A stretch of DNA of 64,000 bases from Bog-473 sp963840245 (lineage in GTDB: Bacteria; Actinomycetota; Acidimicrobiia; Acidimicrobiales; RAAP-2): assembly GCA_963840245.1 (NCBI GenBank), contig CAWIYI010000013.1, positions 49,096-113,095 on the forward strand, written 5' to 3'. Shown in pieces: positions 53,906 to 63,898 of this stretch. The position numbers and the translations under genes are program-made. The stretch's first letter is position 1. Each line of letters begins with the position of its first letter. The notes under the pieces are model-generated. The model saw nothing but the letters and a program-made list of their open reading frames with translations. It ran no database searches and was not told the origin of the DNA.

Positions 53906-56900
53906 TCAGCCTGCCTCGAGCCCGTCCACCACGATCCCGTCGCGATAGATCACGCGCTGGTTGCGCCGCGTCGGGACACGGGCCCCGCCCAGGACGGAAC
54001 CGGTCATGTTGAGCGGGTCCGCCCCGGCCACCACGACCTGCTCACCCTCGGCCCCGCGGCGATGCATCGCCTGCAGCTCCTCGCATGCCTCGGGGAGCGC
54101 GTACTGCTCACCCGAGAGGCCGGCGACGAAGCGGCCTCCGAGTGCGAGGCCCCGCGCCTCCATCCGGCGCAGCGCCCACACGACCTCGCGCCAGGGCACC
54201 TTGAACGACTCCCTGCTCCACAGCTCCCAGGCGACGATGCCCCAGCGCACGAGCAGCTGCTGCGCCACCGACTCCGCCAGCGCCTCGTTGCCGGGCAGGA
54301 GCACGCCGTCGTCGACCGCCGGCGCACCGAGGACCTCGGGCCCGGGCAGGAGCGACCACCGGCCTTCGCCGATGCCCGTCCCCACCGGAGCGCGGCGCCG
54401 CGCCAATCGCCCCGACGGTCGGCGCACGGTGCGGGTCCGCCACCGGTCGCGGGCCGAGAGCAGGGCGCGCACCGCCGAGAAGGCGTCGGCGGTGACGATG
54501 CCTCGTGAGACCAGATCCCACAGCCCCTCGTCGACCTCGGCCGGCAGCCGCCCGATGAGGGGAGCCAGCTCCGGACGGAAGCAGGCACCGCGCACCCGCA
54601 ACGCGGCGAGGACGTCGGCGGCCGCACCGATCTCGGGCTCGGGTGCGGGCGACCCCGCTCTGACCGCGCGCAGCATCACTTCGAGCTCCTCGCGCACCAC
54701 GAAGGCGAGCGGCGTGGCGGGCGAGGGTGTGCCGCTGCGCCCGGTGCGCTCGGCGCGCGGCGTGAGGCGTCCCCAGACGATCTCGCCGGACAGGCACAGT
54801 TCGTCGAGCCAGCGCGGGTCGTAGTCGGCGACGCGGGAGGGGAGGATCTGGGCCTCCCACTCCGCTGCGGGAGCCTCGATCCCCTGCAACTGCTCGAGCA
54901 CCTCGAGCAGCCCGGCCCGGCCTTCCACGCGGCTGCCGGGCGTCGCGTGCTGCCAGTGCGTCAAGAAGCGCACGTACTCGGCGATCGGCACCGGGTCGAC
55001 CAGGCCACGGCGCCGGCTGCGACTGGCCCGGTGCAGGCGTACCAGGAGGTTGCGGGCGCACCAGCGACCGTCCGGCAGCTCGATGGCCGAGCCCCTTCCC
55101 TCGAGACGGGCCAGTGCCGTGCGCGCCCGGGCCGCCGACAGCGGCGCCCCCATCGGCGCACCCGACGGCAGGGCGGCCGGCGCCACGAGCTCCTCGACCG
55201 TCACGGGGCCGGCCAGTTGCAGGTGGCCGGCCACACACGTCGCAGCCGCCTCGTCGTCAGTCCCGAGCGCCTCCGCCGCCTCGCGGCGCTCCGTGGCCAC
55301 CCAGCAGCCGTCGTGCGTGCCCGCCCGCCCGTCGGCCGCGAGCGGCGTCGTACCAAGCCGCCCACTCCCCGTACGGCCGCGCCGCCACCAGTGAGAGCAG
55401 CAGGTCGTGCAGCTCGTCGGCGTTGCGGAGGCGGGGCCGGACCTGGTCGAGCACGGCGGCCACGGCGGCGGGGTCGAGTGCGGCCAGCTCGGCGGCCGGA
55501 ACCGGCAGCCCGTCGGGTCCCAGCTCCCCCAGCCCGCGGCGCAGCGAGAGCGCGCGGGTGCGCCGCTCTTCGAGCGGAGCATCGTCGAGATACGTGTAAG
55601 GGCGCCCGCTCAGAATGGCGTGGGCCAGGGGGGATGGCTCCGACGACTCGACGGTGTGCACCGCGATCGCACCCGACTCGACCTGGGCCCAGAATTCGAC
55701 CAGTCCCTCGACGGAGAGCCCCTCGTGCAGGCAGTCGTGGACCGTCTGGCGCGCCAGGACGTGGTCGGGCACGCCCACCGGCCCCGCGGGTGCGTTCTCC
55801 TGGCAGGCGGCCAACCCCGGCCACACGGCAGCGAGCAGGTCGTCGGCCTCCATGCGCTGGAGGTGGATCGGCCGCCGCTTGCCGCCGTTCATGCGGGGGA
55901 GCACCAGGGCGCGGTTGAGGTTCCAGCGCCAGCGCGCCCCGAGCATGGGGTGGGGCAGCACGGCCTGGGTCAGGACCTCGGCCGCCTTCGCGCTGCTCAG
56001 CATGGACTGCACACTGGTCAGCGGGAAGCTGTGCTGGGGCCCGAGCGACAGCACGACGGTGTCGTCGTCGGCCGCCGCCTGCAGCTCGAAGTCGAAGGAC
56101 ACGCAGAACCGCTTGCGCAGTGCCAGCCCGAGCGCCCGGTTGATGCGGCCACCGAACGGCGCGTGGATGATCAGCTGCGAACCCTCCGTGTCGTCGAAGC
56201 AGCGCTCCACGACGATGCGCTCGCGTGTCGGGAGATGACCCAGCGCGTGCAGGCCGGCGGCGCAGTAGGCAACGACCTGTTGGGCCACTTCGGCCGACAC
56301 CCCGGCGCGCTCGGCCACGAGCCCGGCGCGCCCCGTCGCCGTCTCCCGCGTGCAGCAGCGGCTCGAGCGCGGCCCGGAGGTCGCTCACCGCCTCGGAGAG
56401 CTCGGCGGTGCGGGCGGGGGCCTCGCCCAACCAGAACGGGATCGTCGGCGGCAGGTCCCCCGCGTCGTGGACCCGGACCGTGCCGACCTCGACCTTGGCC
56501 ACCCGCCACGAGTGCGTGCCCAGGAGGAAGATGTCCCCCGCGGTCGCCTCGACCGCGAAGTCCTCGTGCACCGAGCCGACCGTCACCCCGTCGGGATCGA
56601 GCACCACGCGGTAGTCGCCGGTCTCCGGGATGGCGCCGCCGCCGGTCAGCGCGGCCAGCCGCGCGCCCCGCCGGGCGCGGAGCCGCCCGTTGACGGCGTC
56701 GTGATGCAGGTGCGCGCCGCGGCGGCCCCGGCCCGTCTCGATCCCCCAGCTCGCCAGCGCCACCACGTCGTCGAAGTCCTGCCGGGGCAGTGCCGCGTAC
56801 GGAGCCGCGTGCCTGGCCATGGCCCACATCGCCTCGACTTCGCGCTCGTCGGTGGAGGCCACCTCCGCCACCAACTGCTGCGCCAGCACGTCGAGCGGGG

Positions 56901-58194
56901 CCACGGGCGGCTCGAGGAGATCGAGCCGGCCCTCCCGCACGGCGGCGAGAAGGGCGGTGCACTCCACGAGCTCATCGCGCGTCGTCGGGTAGAGGCGGCC
57001 CGCCGGCGTGCCGTCGCGATGGTGGTTGGCCCGGCCCACGCGCTGGAGAAAGGTGCCGATGGCGCGGGGCGAGCCGATCTGGCAGACCAGTTCGACCGGG
57101 CCCACGTCGATCCCCAGCTCGAGCGACGCCGTCGCCACGAGCGCGCGCAGGTCGCCGGCCCGCAGACGGGTTTCGACGATGCGCCGCCGCGCCGCCGACA
57201 GGCTGCCGTGGTGGGCGGCGACCCGGAGGGAAGCGTCGACGTCGTCACCGCCTGCCGTCTCGTCCTCGCCGAGGCGCTCGGCCAACTGGTGGGCCACCCG
57301 CTCCGCCATCTTGCGGGTGTTGACGAACACCAGCGTGGTGCGGTGGTGCCGGGTGTGATCGGCGATGCGGTCGAGGATGTCCGACATCTGGCCGCCGCTC
57401 ATGACGGCCTCCAGCTCCGTGGACGGCAGCTCGATCGCCACCTCGAGATCGCGGGCGTGGCCGCAGTCGACGATCACCGTGGGCGGGCGGTCGTCGTGCA
57501 CGCCCGAGAGGAGCCGGGCGACCAGGTCCAGCGGCCGCTGCGTCGCCGAGAGCCCGATGCGCTGGAGACGGCCCCCGCTCTCGGTGACGAGCGCATCGAG
57601 CCGCTCGAGGCTCAGGGCCAGGTGGCTGCCCCGCTTGTCCCGCGCCAGCGTGTGCACCTCGTCGACGATCACGGTCCGCACGCCCCGCAGGAGGGCGCGG
57701 GACGAGGGGGCGGTCAGCAGGAGGTAGAGGGACTCGGGCGTCGTGACGAGCAGGTCGGGCGACTGCTTCTTCATGGCGGCCCGCTCCGCCGGCGGCGTGT
57801 CCCCGGTGCGGATGGCGACGCGCAGGCCCGGATCGGCGTAGCCGAGGCGCGCCGCCTCCTCCCGGATCTCCGAGAGCGGGACGTGGAGGTTCTCGTGGAC
57901 GTCGACGGCGAGCGCCCGCAGCGGTGAGATGTAGAGGACCTCGGGCGCGCCCCGGGCGCTCGATCCGGCCTCGGCGGCGCGGTAGGCCGCGTCGATGGCC
58001 ACCAGGAAGCCCGTGAGGGTCTTGCCCGAACCGGTCGGCGAGGCCACCAGCACATTGCTCCCCGCCGCGATGTGAGGCCAGGCCGCCGACTGCGGCGGCG
58101 TCGGTCCGGCGGGGAACCGTCGGTTGAACCAGCCCGCGACGGCGGGGTGGAAGAGCGACTCGGGCCCAGTGGATTCGAGAGGAGCGTCGGGCAC
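53906..58194 (-). pseudogene. lhr: Lhr-like DNA helicase, two frameshifts
   Basis: A large superfamily 2 helicase in three frames. Frame 1 (from ATG 58194) holds the motor: ASPTGSGKTLTGF, VIVDEVHTLARDKRGSHLAL (DEVH), GLSATQ, ATASLELGIDVGPVELVCQI and QRVGRANHHRDG. Near 56325 it shifts to AGLVAERAGVSAEVAQQVVA and CFDDTEGSQLIIHAPFGGRI. Near 55345 it shifts again to ADGRAGTHDGCWVATERREA and runs to the stop at 53906. Total about 1430 residues, close to the roughly 1500 of Lhr. Lhr acts in DNA repair. Both shifts lie in GC-rich runs and every domain is intact, so errors are likely. Confidence 0.85.
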
Positions 58195-58251
58195 GCTCCT
58201 ATTCCACCAGGAACTTGTGACGCGGACGACCGCTGCGGCCGCCGGTACCGC

Positions 58252-59052
58252 TCAGGCGGGCGGCGGGCGGCGGCCCCAGCAGGAGATCATCGGGGGCTGG
58301 GCCAGGTCGAGCAGGCCGGATGCCACGTTCGCCAGGTGCCGGGTGATCTCGTCCTCGGTGGCGATGCCATGGTCGAGGAGCTGGTCCCTGATCAGGTTGA
58401 TCGTCGCGGTCTCGAGATGGTTGCAGGCCGGATCGCTCAGCGGGAAGGCGGCGTCGGCCGCCACCTGGACCAACCCGGCCGCCCGGAGGCGGCGGGGCAG
58501 GGAGCGGCCGTAGGCCAGGTCGACCCCGCGCTCGGCCAGGAGTGAGCGGAAGCCCCGCCGGAGACGGTTGGCCAGCACCTCCGCCGGCCCGATCTCCTCC
58601 AGGCAGCTCAGCGGTTGGAGGGCCGGGTCGGCATCCTCGACGAGGAGGACGCCGCCCGGGCGGAGGGCGGAGGCCATGTTGACCAGGGCGACGTCGCGCT
58701 CGGGCACGTGCACGAGGACCAGCCGGGCGTGGACCAGGTCGAAAGCCCCTTCCGGCGGCGGGTCCGCGGCGACGTCGTGTTCGAGGATCTCGATGTTGGG
58801 GGAGGTCGCCACGCCGGCCCAGGACAGGTTGATGTCGGTGGCGAGCACGTGTCCGCCGGGCCCGACCCGCTCCGAGAGGTGCTGCACGACCGAGGTCCCG
58901 CCGGCGCCCACCTCCCAGCAACGCCAGCCGGGAGCCACGCCCAGGCCGTCGAGATGCCGGAAGGTCGAAGGGTCGAACAGGGCGGCGAAGGCGGTGAAGC
59001 GGTCCATCGCCTCGGGAGCATCGTTGGTGAGGAGGTAGCGGTCCCCGCTCAC
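58252..59052 (-). CDS. SAM-dependent methyltransferase
   Basis: A 266-residue class I methyltransferase. WRCWEVGAGGTSVVQHLSER is motif I (E-x-G-x-G), VLATDINLSW the acidic end of beta-2, FDLVHARLVLVHVPERD motif IV, and ALRPGGVLLVEDAD the typical strand 5 turn. Substrate unknown. GTG 59052 starts at the edge of a 16-bp tandem repeat array, which therefore forms its immediate leader. Confidence 0.85.
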   Translation of the reverse strand: MSGDRYLLTNDAPEAMDRFTAFAALFDPSTFRHLDGLGVAPGWRCWEVGAGGTSVVQHLSERVGPGGHVLATDINLSWAGVATSPNIEILEHDVAADPPPEGAFDLVHARLVLVHVPERDVALVNMASALRPGGVLLVEDADPALQPLSCLEEIGPAEVLANRLRRGFRSLLAERGVDLAYGRSLPRRLRAAGLVQVAADAAFPLSDPACNHLETATINLIRDQLLDHGIATEDEITRHLANVASGLLDLAQPPMISCWGRRPPPA

Positions 59053-59130
59053 TGCTTCACCGTTTCACTGCTTCGCCATTTCACTGCTTCACCATTTCAC
59101 TGCTTCACCGTTTCACTGCTTCACCAATTT
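59051..59130. repeat. Five tandem 16-bp repeats
   Basis: The unit ACTGCTTCACCGTTTC is repeated five times with small changes (59051, 59067, 59083, 59099, 59115). The array exactly fills the gap between the patatin stop at 59130 and the methyltransferase start at 59052. It is much poorer in GC than its surroundings. Confidence 0.95.
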
Positions 59131-60089
59131 CACGGTACGGGTGCTTGTGCCGGCGCCAGGTCGTGCGAGGTCCCGGCATAGCGATCGAGGACGTCCGCCA
59201 CCTCGGCGCGTCCCTCCTCGATCAGGGTCGCCGTCGCGGAGAAGTCGCGGTACTGGCCCGAGGGCTCGCCGCCCCCGCTGAAGACGACCACCTCGACGCC
59301 GGGCGGGAGCGACGCCAGCTCACGGACGAAGCGGGCGTGGATGGCGACGAAGAAGGCGGTCAGCTGGGCCTCGAGCGGCCGCCGCGGCGGGGGCGGGTGG
59401 TAGTGCAACGGCCCGCACAGCAACACATAGATACGGTCACAGCCGGCGGCGATGGCCTGGCTGATCGGCACGTTGTTGACCACGCCGCCGTCGACGAGCA
59501 TGTCGCCGTCGATGATGACCGGCGGGAAGATGGACGGGATGGCCGAGGAGGCCAGGATGGCCTCGACGGCCGGCCCGTGGCCGATCCAGCGCTCGCGGCC
59601 GTCGGTGAGCGACGTCGTCACCACCTCGATCGGGATGGTGGCGTCCTCGAGGTTCTCGTAGTCGATCCCGGCCTCGATGATGGCCCGGAGCCCGGTGTTG
59701 GCGTGCACGGACGGGCGCTTCTGCAAGAAGGCCCACGGGCCATCGAGGGGACCGCGCGGAAAGATGTCGGTGGCCTTCAACGCGCGCCAGATGTCGCCCA
59801 TGCGCCCGACGTTCTCGAGCGTCGGGTTGCCCGCGTACGACGCGCCGTTGATCGCCCCGACCGACGCACCGAAGACACGATCGGCGCGGATACCGCGCCG
59901 GATGAGTTCCTCGAGCATGCCCACCTGGACCGAACCGCGGCTCCCGCCGCCGGCGAGCACGAACGCCGTTCGGCGCGGCGCCGCGCCGTGCCGGCCGTCC
60001 AACAGGTGGGGCCGACGCGCCCAGCGGGCGCGCATTCGCGCTGACCACGTGGGCGCCGATGCGTCGGCGAGGCGGCCGGTCTCGCTCAC
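59130..60089 (-). CDS. Patatin-like phospholipase
   Basis: A 319-residue serine lipid hydrolase (RssA type). FVLAGGGSRGSVQVGML contains the oxyanion GGGxRG and RVFGASVGAINGASYAGN the nucleophile G-x-S-x-G. MLVDGGVVNNVPI contains the catalytic Asp of DGG. GTG 60089 overlaps the upstream small membrane protein stop (GTGA), so the two are coupled, and the longer frame to 60185 is not needed. Confidence 0.9.
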   Translation of the reverse strand: MSETGRLADASAPTWSARMRARWARRPHLLDGRHGAAPRRTAFVLAGGGSRGSVQVGMLEELIRRGIRADRVFGASVGAINGASYAGNPTLENVGRMGDIWRALKATDIFPRGPLDGPWAFLQKRPSVHANTGLRAIIEAGIDYENLEDATIPIEVVTTSLTDGRERWIGHGPAVEAILASSAIPSIFPPVIIDGDMLVDGGVVNNVPISQAIAAGCDRIYVLLCGPLHYHPPPPRRPLEAQLTAFFVAIHARFVRELASLPPGVEVVVFSGGGEPSGQYRDFSATATLIEEGRAEVADVLDRYAGTSHDLAPAQAPVP

Positions 60090-60289
60090 CGCGCGGCTCG
60101 CGGCGGATCCGGGGGCGCCTGCCCTCGTGTCTCCTGGCGCACTCTCCATTCCCGCCGCCCGGCGAGATCGTGCCGGACGGCCCACATGATCACGATCACC
60201 ACGAGCGCGACCATCGCCACCACGAAGATCCCGAAGATCACGTAGAAGGCGGTGTTGCCGGCCGACGCCAGCAGAAGGGCGGGTGCCAT
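60086..60289 (-). CDS. Small single-pass membrane protein
   Basis: A 67-residue protein with one long hydrophobic helix (FYVIFGIFVVAMVALVVIVI) and a basic cytoplasmic-type tail (RHDLAGRREWRVRQE). ATG 60289 is preferred over a longer frame. It overlaps the patatin start by four bases and may anchor or regulate the phospholipase. No family recognised. Confidence 0.65.
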   Translation of the reverse strand: MAPALLLASAGNTAFYVIFGIFVVAMVALVVIVIMWAVRHDLAGRREWRVRQETRGQAPPDPPRAAR

Positions 60290-60338
60290 GTACGTCTCAG
60301 GGTAGAGCAGTGTCACACCCCGTGGGCACACTGCCCCG

Positions 60339-61190
60339 ATGGTCCTCGTCGCACCACGCCCACTGCTCCGCCCGGGTCCTCATGATGACGCGCCGGCGGA
60401 TCGCGGCACCGGCGGAGAGGTCCTGGCGCTGCTCCGCGGCGACGCTGCCGCACGACCGCGCTTCGACCCCGGTCTGGCCGGCGGATTGCGGGCCTGGCTC
60501 GAGGATGCCGCCTACGACGTCGTCGTGGCGCGGGGTGAGCAGGCGCCACCCCTCTTCCTGGGGCCACGTCAGCTGCTCGGGTTCCCCGAGGAACGTCGTC
60601 ACGACGACACCGTGACCGATCACCTCGTGTTGTCCCGCCTCGTGCACACGCTGCTCCGTCAGCTCGTCCACACGGGGGAGATCGACGACCCGCTGGCCGA
60701 CGCGGTCAACGGCTTGCGGGCCTCCGGAGCCGACGCAGCGGTGCGCCACGTCGAGTCGCTGCCCGAACCGGCGCGTGCAATCCTCGCGGAGACGCTCGCG
60801 CTCCACGCTCGCAACCTGTCCGGACTGGTCCCCCGGTTCGCGCCGGGCTGGATGCCGCGGACCGACGACCGCGTCGCCATCCCCCTCGGGGGCGGCCGCG
60901 TCGTCCTCCATGGTGTCTTCGACCTGGTTGTGGGTCTCCCCCAGCCGCGCACGGCCTCGCTGTGCGCACTCGGCCTGTCCACCGGCGGGCCCTGGGCGTC
61001 GGAGCGACGGTCTCTTCACTATCTGTCCCTGCTCGAGACCCTGCGGAGCGGCGCTCCTCCGTTCCGGCTGGCGCTGCTCGAATCCGCCACCGGCCGCTAC
61101 GGCGTGGAGGACGTACGCGAGGAGCATCTCCGGGCGGTCGCCTCGCACATTGCGGCGTGGCTGGCCCGCGCCAGCGCTGACCATGGCTGA
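60339..61190 (+). CDS. Uncharacterised protein, first of a coupled pair (degenerate nuclease-like C-terminus)
   Basis: A 283-residue soluble protein. The C-terminal third (VAIPLGGGRVVLHGVFDLVV, then ERRSLHYLSLLETLRSGAPP) resembles the core of RecB/Cas4-like PD-(D/E)XK folds: G-x-x-D strand and R..L.Y..L helix. The expected (D/E)xK strand is replaced by LCALGLSTG, so catalysis is unlikely. The N-terminal part is helical. Its stop overlaps the next gene by eight bases. The fold suggestion is inference from pattern only. Confidence 0.6.
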   Translation: MVLVAPRPLLRPGPHDDAPADRGTGGEVLALLRGDAAARPRFDPGLAGGLRAWLEDAAYDVVVARGEQAPPLFLGPRQLLGFPEERRHDDTVTDHLVLSRLVHTLLRQLVHTGEIDDPLADAVNGLRASGADAAVRHVESLPEPARAILAETLALHARNLSGLVPRFAPGWMPRTDDRVAIPLGGGRVVLHGVFDLVVGLPQPRTASLCALGLSTGGPWASERRSLHYLSLLETLRSGAPPFRLALLESATGRYGVEDVREEHLRAVASHIAAWLARASADHG

Positions 61191-61989
61191 CCGGCTCATG
61201 CCCGCGTTGGTGGCTCCCGTCCCTGCGGTCGACGCGCCCTGTTGGCAGGCCGCCCTCGAGGACGCCAAGTCGAAACTGGCGGGCCTCGCCGTCCGGCGAG
61301 CCGGCGCCGTCCGGTTCCGTGTCACCGACCACGAGGTCCGCACGGCGTTCGGCGGCGATGCCGGGGATCCGGCGCAACCGGAGCCGTTCGCCTGGTCCGC
61401 GCGCAAGGCGCGTCGACCCATCGGCGTGGCCGCCGTCCGCCTGTTGCTCGGGGGTGGGGCGCGCTCGCCGCTCGAGGCCGTGCGGTCCCGGCTGGCGGAA
61501 TCCTCCCTTCTCGTGCGCGACGGCAGTTCATCCGTCTCGCAACTCGACCGCTGGGTCGACGGGCTCCCGCCCGCGGGCCGCGCCGCCGTCGGAGCGGAGG
61601 CCGTGACCTGGGCCACCCGCCTGTGGTGTGCCCTCGACTGGTCCGCGTTCCCTGCACCGCCGGCCGTCGGCCGCGACCACTGGTGGGACAGCCCCCATTC
61701 CGCGTTGCTCGCCTTGCGCGGCCGCGCCGACGTGCGCACGGCGCACGCACACCTCGTGGTGCTGTCAGGGCCACGGCGTGACTCGGTCCGCGCCGAACTC
61801 GCCCTGGTCTCCCTCGTCGAGGCCCTGCGACTGCGGGGCGACGGGGTGCCGGGCCGCGTGGTCGGGTGGTGGCCCGATTCCGGTCACCTGGTCCGGGTCG
61901 AGCCTGAACCGGCCGTTCTCACCCTCGGGGCGGAGGCGGTGGAACTGGCCCTCGGTGGTGCCGGAACCTCGTTGCGCTCGGCCGCCTGA
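61183..61989 (+). CDS. Uncharacterised protein, second of the coupled pair
   Basis: A 268-residue protein with ATG 61183 overlapping the upstream stop. Segments such as ARKARRPIGVAAVRLLLGG, TWATRLWCALDWSAF and VVGWWPDSGHLVRVEPEPAV look conserved and structured. It contains no transmembrane helix or known motif. The spacing implies equimolar synthesis and probably a complex with its partner. It ends 36 bases before typA and may share its promoter. Confidence 0.6.
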   Translation: MADRLMPALVAPVPAVDAPCWQAALEDAKSKLAGLAVRRAGAVRFRVTDHEVRTAFGGDAGDPAQPEPFAWSARKARRPIGVAAVRLLLGGGARSPLEAVRSRLAESSLLVRDGSSSVSQLDRWVDGLPPAGRAAVGAEAVTWATRLWCALDWSAFPAPPAVGRDHWWDSPHSALLALRGRADVRTAHAHLVVLSGPRRDSVRAELALVSLVEALRLRGDGVPGRVVGWWPDSGHLVRVEPEPAVLTLGAEAVELALGGAGTSLRSAA

Positions 61990-62025
61990 GGCTCCCCAGC
62001 CAGGTCATCTATCGTTGGTCCCCCC

Positions 62026-63873
62026 ATGGAGACCCGCGACGACATCAGGAACGTGGCCATCGTGGCGCACGTCGACCACGGCAAGACCACCCTGGTCGAC
62101 GCCCTCTTGCGCCAGACCGGCGCCTTCGGCGCGCATCAGGAACTGACCGACCGGGTGATGGACTCCGGCGACCTCGAGCGCGAGAAGGGCATCACCATCC
62201 TGGCCAAGAACACGGCCGTGCGCTGGGGCGGGGTGAAGCTGAACATCGTGGACACACCGGGGCACGCCGACTTCGGCGGTGAGGTCGAGCGCGGGCTGAC
62301 CATGGTCGACGGGGTGCTCCTCCTGGTCGACGCCTCGGAAGGCCCGCTGCCCCAGACACGCTTCGTCCTACGCAAGACTCTCGAGGCTCGCCTCCCCGTC
62401 GTGCTCGTGATCAACAAGGTCGACCGGGCGGACGCCCGCATCGCCGAGGTCGTGCACCAGGTGGAGGAGCTGTTCTTGGACCTCGACGCCGACGAGGACC
62501 AGATCGACTTCCCCATCCTCTATGCCAACGCCAGGGCGGGTTGGGTCAGCACCGAGCCCGGCGTCGAGGGAGAGAACGTCGAGCCGCTGTTCCGGGCCAT
62601 CATCGAGCACGTCCCGGCCCCGTCGTTCGACGAGGCAGCGGGGACGCAGGCGCTCGTCTGCAACCTCTCCGCCTCTCCCTATGTGGGGAGGCTGGCCATC
62701 TGCCGGGTGCACAACGGCACGCTGGTCAAGGGCAGCCCGGTGGCATGGTGCCGCCTCGACGGCACCATCGAGAAGGCCAAGATCACCGAGCTCTACGTCA
62801 CCGAGGCGCTCGACCAGGTGCCGGCGGAGTCAGCCGGCCCCGGCGAGATCGTCTCGGTCGCCGGTCTGGCCGAGGTCACCATCGGCGAGACATTGGCCGA
62901 CCCCGACAAGCCGGTCGCGCTGCCCGCCATCACCGTCGACGAGCCCAGTCTGGCGATGACCATCGGCATCAACACGTCACCCCTCTCCGGTGCGGACGGG
63001 ACGAAGCTGACGGCCCGCCTGCTCAAGGCCCGGCTCGATGCGGAGCTCGTCGGCAACGTGGCCATCCGGGTGGCTCCGACCGACCGCCCGGACATGTGGG
63101 AGGTGCTCGGCCGGGGCGAGCTGCAGCTGGCCGTGCTGGTCGAGACCATGCGGCGCGAGGGGTTCGAGCTGACGGTGGGCAAGCCGCAGGTCGTGACGCG
63201 CGAGATCGACGGCACGGTGCACGAGCCGGTGGAGCGGGTCAGCGTCGACGTGCCGGACGAGTATCTCGGCGTCGTCACCCAGCTCCTGGCGCTCCGCAAG
63301 GGCACCATGCTCGAAATGGTCAACCACGGGACGGGCTGGGTGCGCTTCGACTACCGGGTCCCGGCCCGCGGCCTCATCGGCTTCCGCACCGAGTTCCTGA
63401 CCGAGACCCGGGGCACCGGCATCCTCCACCACGTGTTCGACGGCTGGGAGCCCTGGCACGGCGACCTGCGGACCAGGCGCAACGGGTCGATGGTCGCCGA
63501 CCGGCGCGGCGTGACGACCACGTTCGCGCTGATGAACCTCCAAGAGCGCGGCACCCTGATCGTCGGTCCCGCCGAGGAGGTCTACGAGGGCATGATCGTG
63601 GGGGAGAACGCCCGGGCCGACGAGATGGACGTCAACCCGACCAAGGAGAAGAAGCTGAACAACATCCGCTCGGCGACCGCGGAGGACTTCGAGCGGCTGA
63701 CGCCCGCCATGGCGTTCTCGCTGGAGCACGCGCTGGAGTTCATCGGCGAGGACGAGTGCGTCGAGGTCACCCCGAAGGCGGTGCGGTTGCGCAAGGTGCT
63801 CCTGGACCAGGCGATCCGGGGGCGGCTGCGCAGCCGGGCCCGGGATGCGCGCGAACAGGCAGCCAAGGGGTAG
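62026..63873 (+). CDS. typA: Translational GTPase TypA/BipA
   Basis: A 615-residue ribosome-binding GTPase. AHVDHGKTTLVD (G1), EREKGITILAKNTAV (G2), VDTPGHADFGGEVER (G3) and VINKVDRADAR (G4) are intact. The later TypA-specific C-terminal region (MVADRRGVTTTFALMNLQER, GMIVGENARADEMDVNPTKE) is complete. It assists ribosome assembly and stress adaptation. ATG 62026 fits the family start. Confidence 0.97.
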   Translation: METRDDIRNVAIVAHVDHGKTTLVDALLRQTGAFGAHQELTDRVMDSGDLEREKGITILAKNTAVRWGGVKLNIVDTPGHADFGGEVERGLTMVDGVLLLVDASEGPLPQTRFVLRKTLEARLPVVLVINKVDRADARIAEVVHQVEELFLDLDADEDQIDFPILYANARAGWVSTEPGVEGENVEPLFRAIIEHVPAPSFDEAAGTQALVCNLSASPYVGRLAICRVHNGTLVKGSPVAWCRLDGTIEKAKITELYVTEALDQVPAESAGPGEIVSVAGLAEVTIGETLADPDKPVALPAITVDEPSLAMTIGINTSPLSGADGTKLTARLLKARLDAELVGNVAIRVAPTDRPDMWEVLGRGELQLAVLVETMRREGFELTVGKPQVVTREIDGTVHEPVERVSVDVPDEYLGVVTQLLALRKGTMLEMVNHGTGWVRFDYRVPARGLIGFRTEFLTETRGTGILHHVFDGWEPWHGDLRTRRNGSMVADRRGVTTTFALMNLQERGTLIVGPAEEVYEGMIVGENARADEMDVNPTKEKKLNNIRSATAEDFERLTPAMAFSLEHALEFIGEDECVEVTPKAVRLRKVLLDQAIRGRLRSRARDAREQAAKG

Positions 63874-63898
63874 TGAACGAACAAAAGGGAGGTCACCG

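Noticed and set aside
56350..57927. 525-codon open frame opposite the Lhr helicase
   Set aside because: Antisense shadow of helicase motifs; Arg/Gly/Pro-rich translation with no recognisable fold.
59051..59130. CRISPR-like array
   Set aside because: Units are only 16 bp and directly tandem with no spacers, and no cas genes are nearby.
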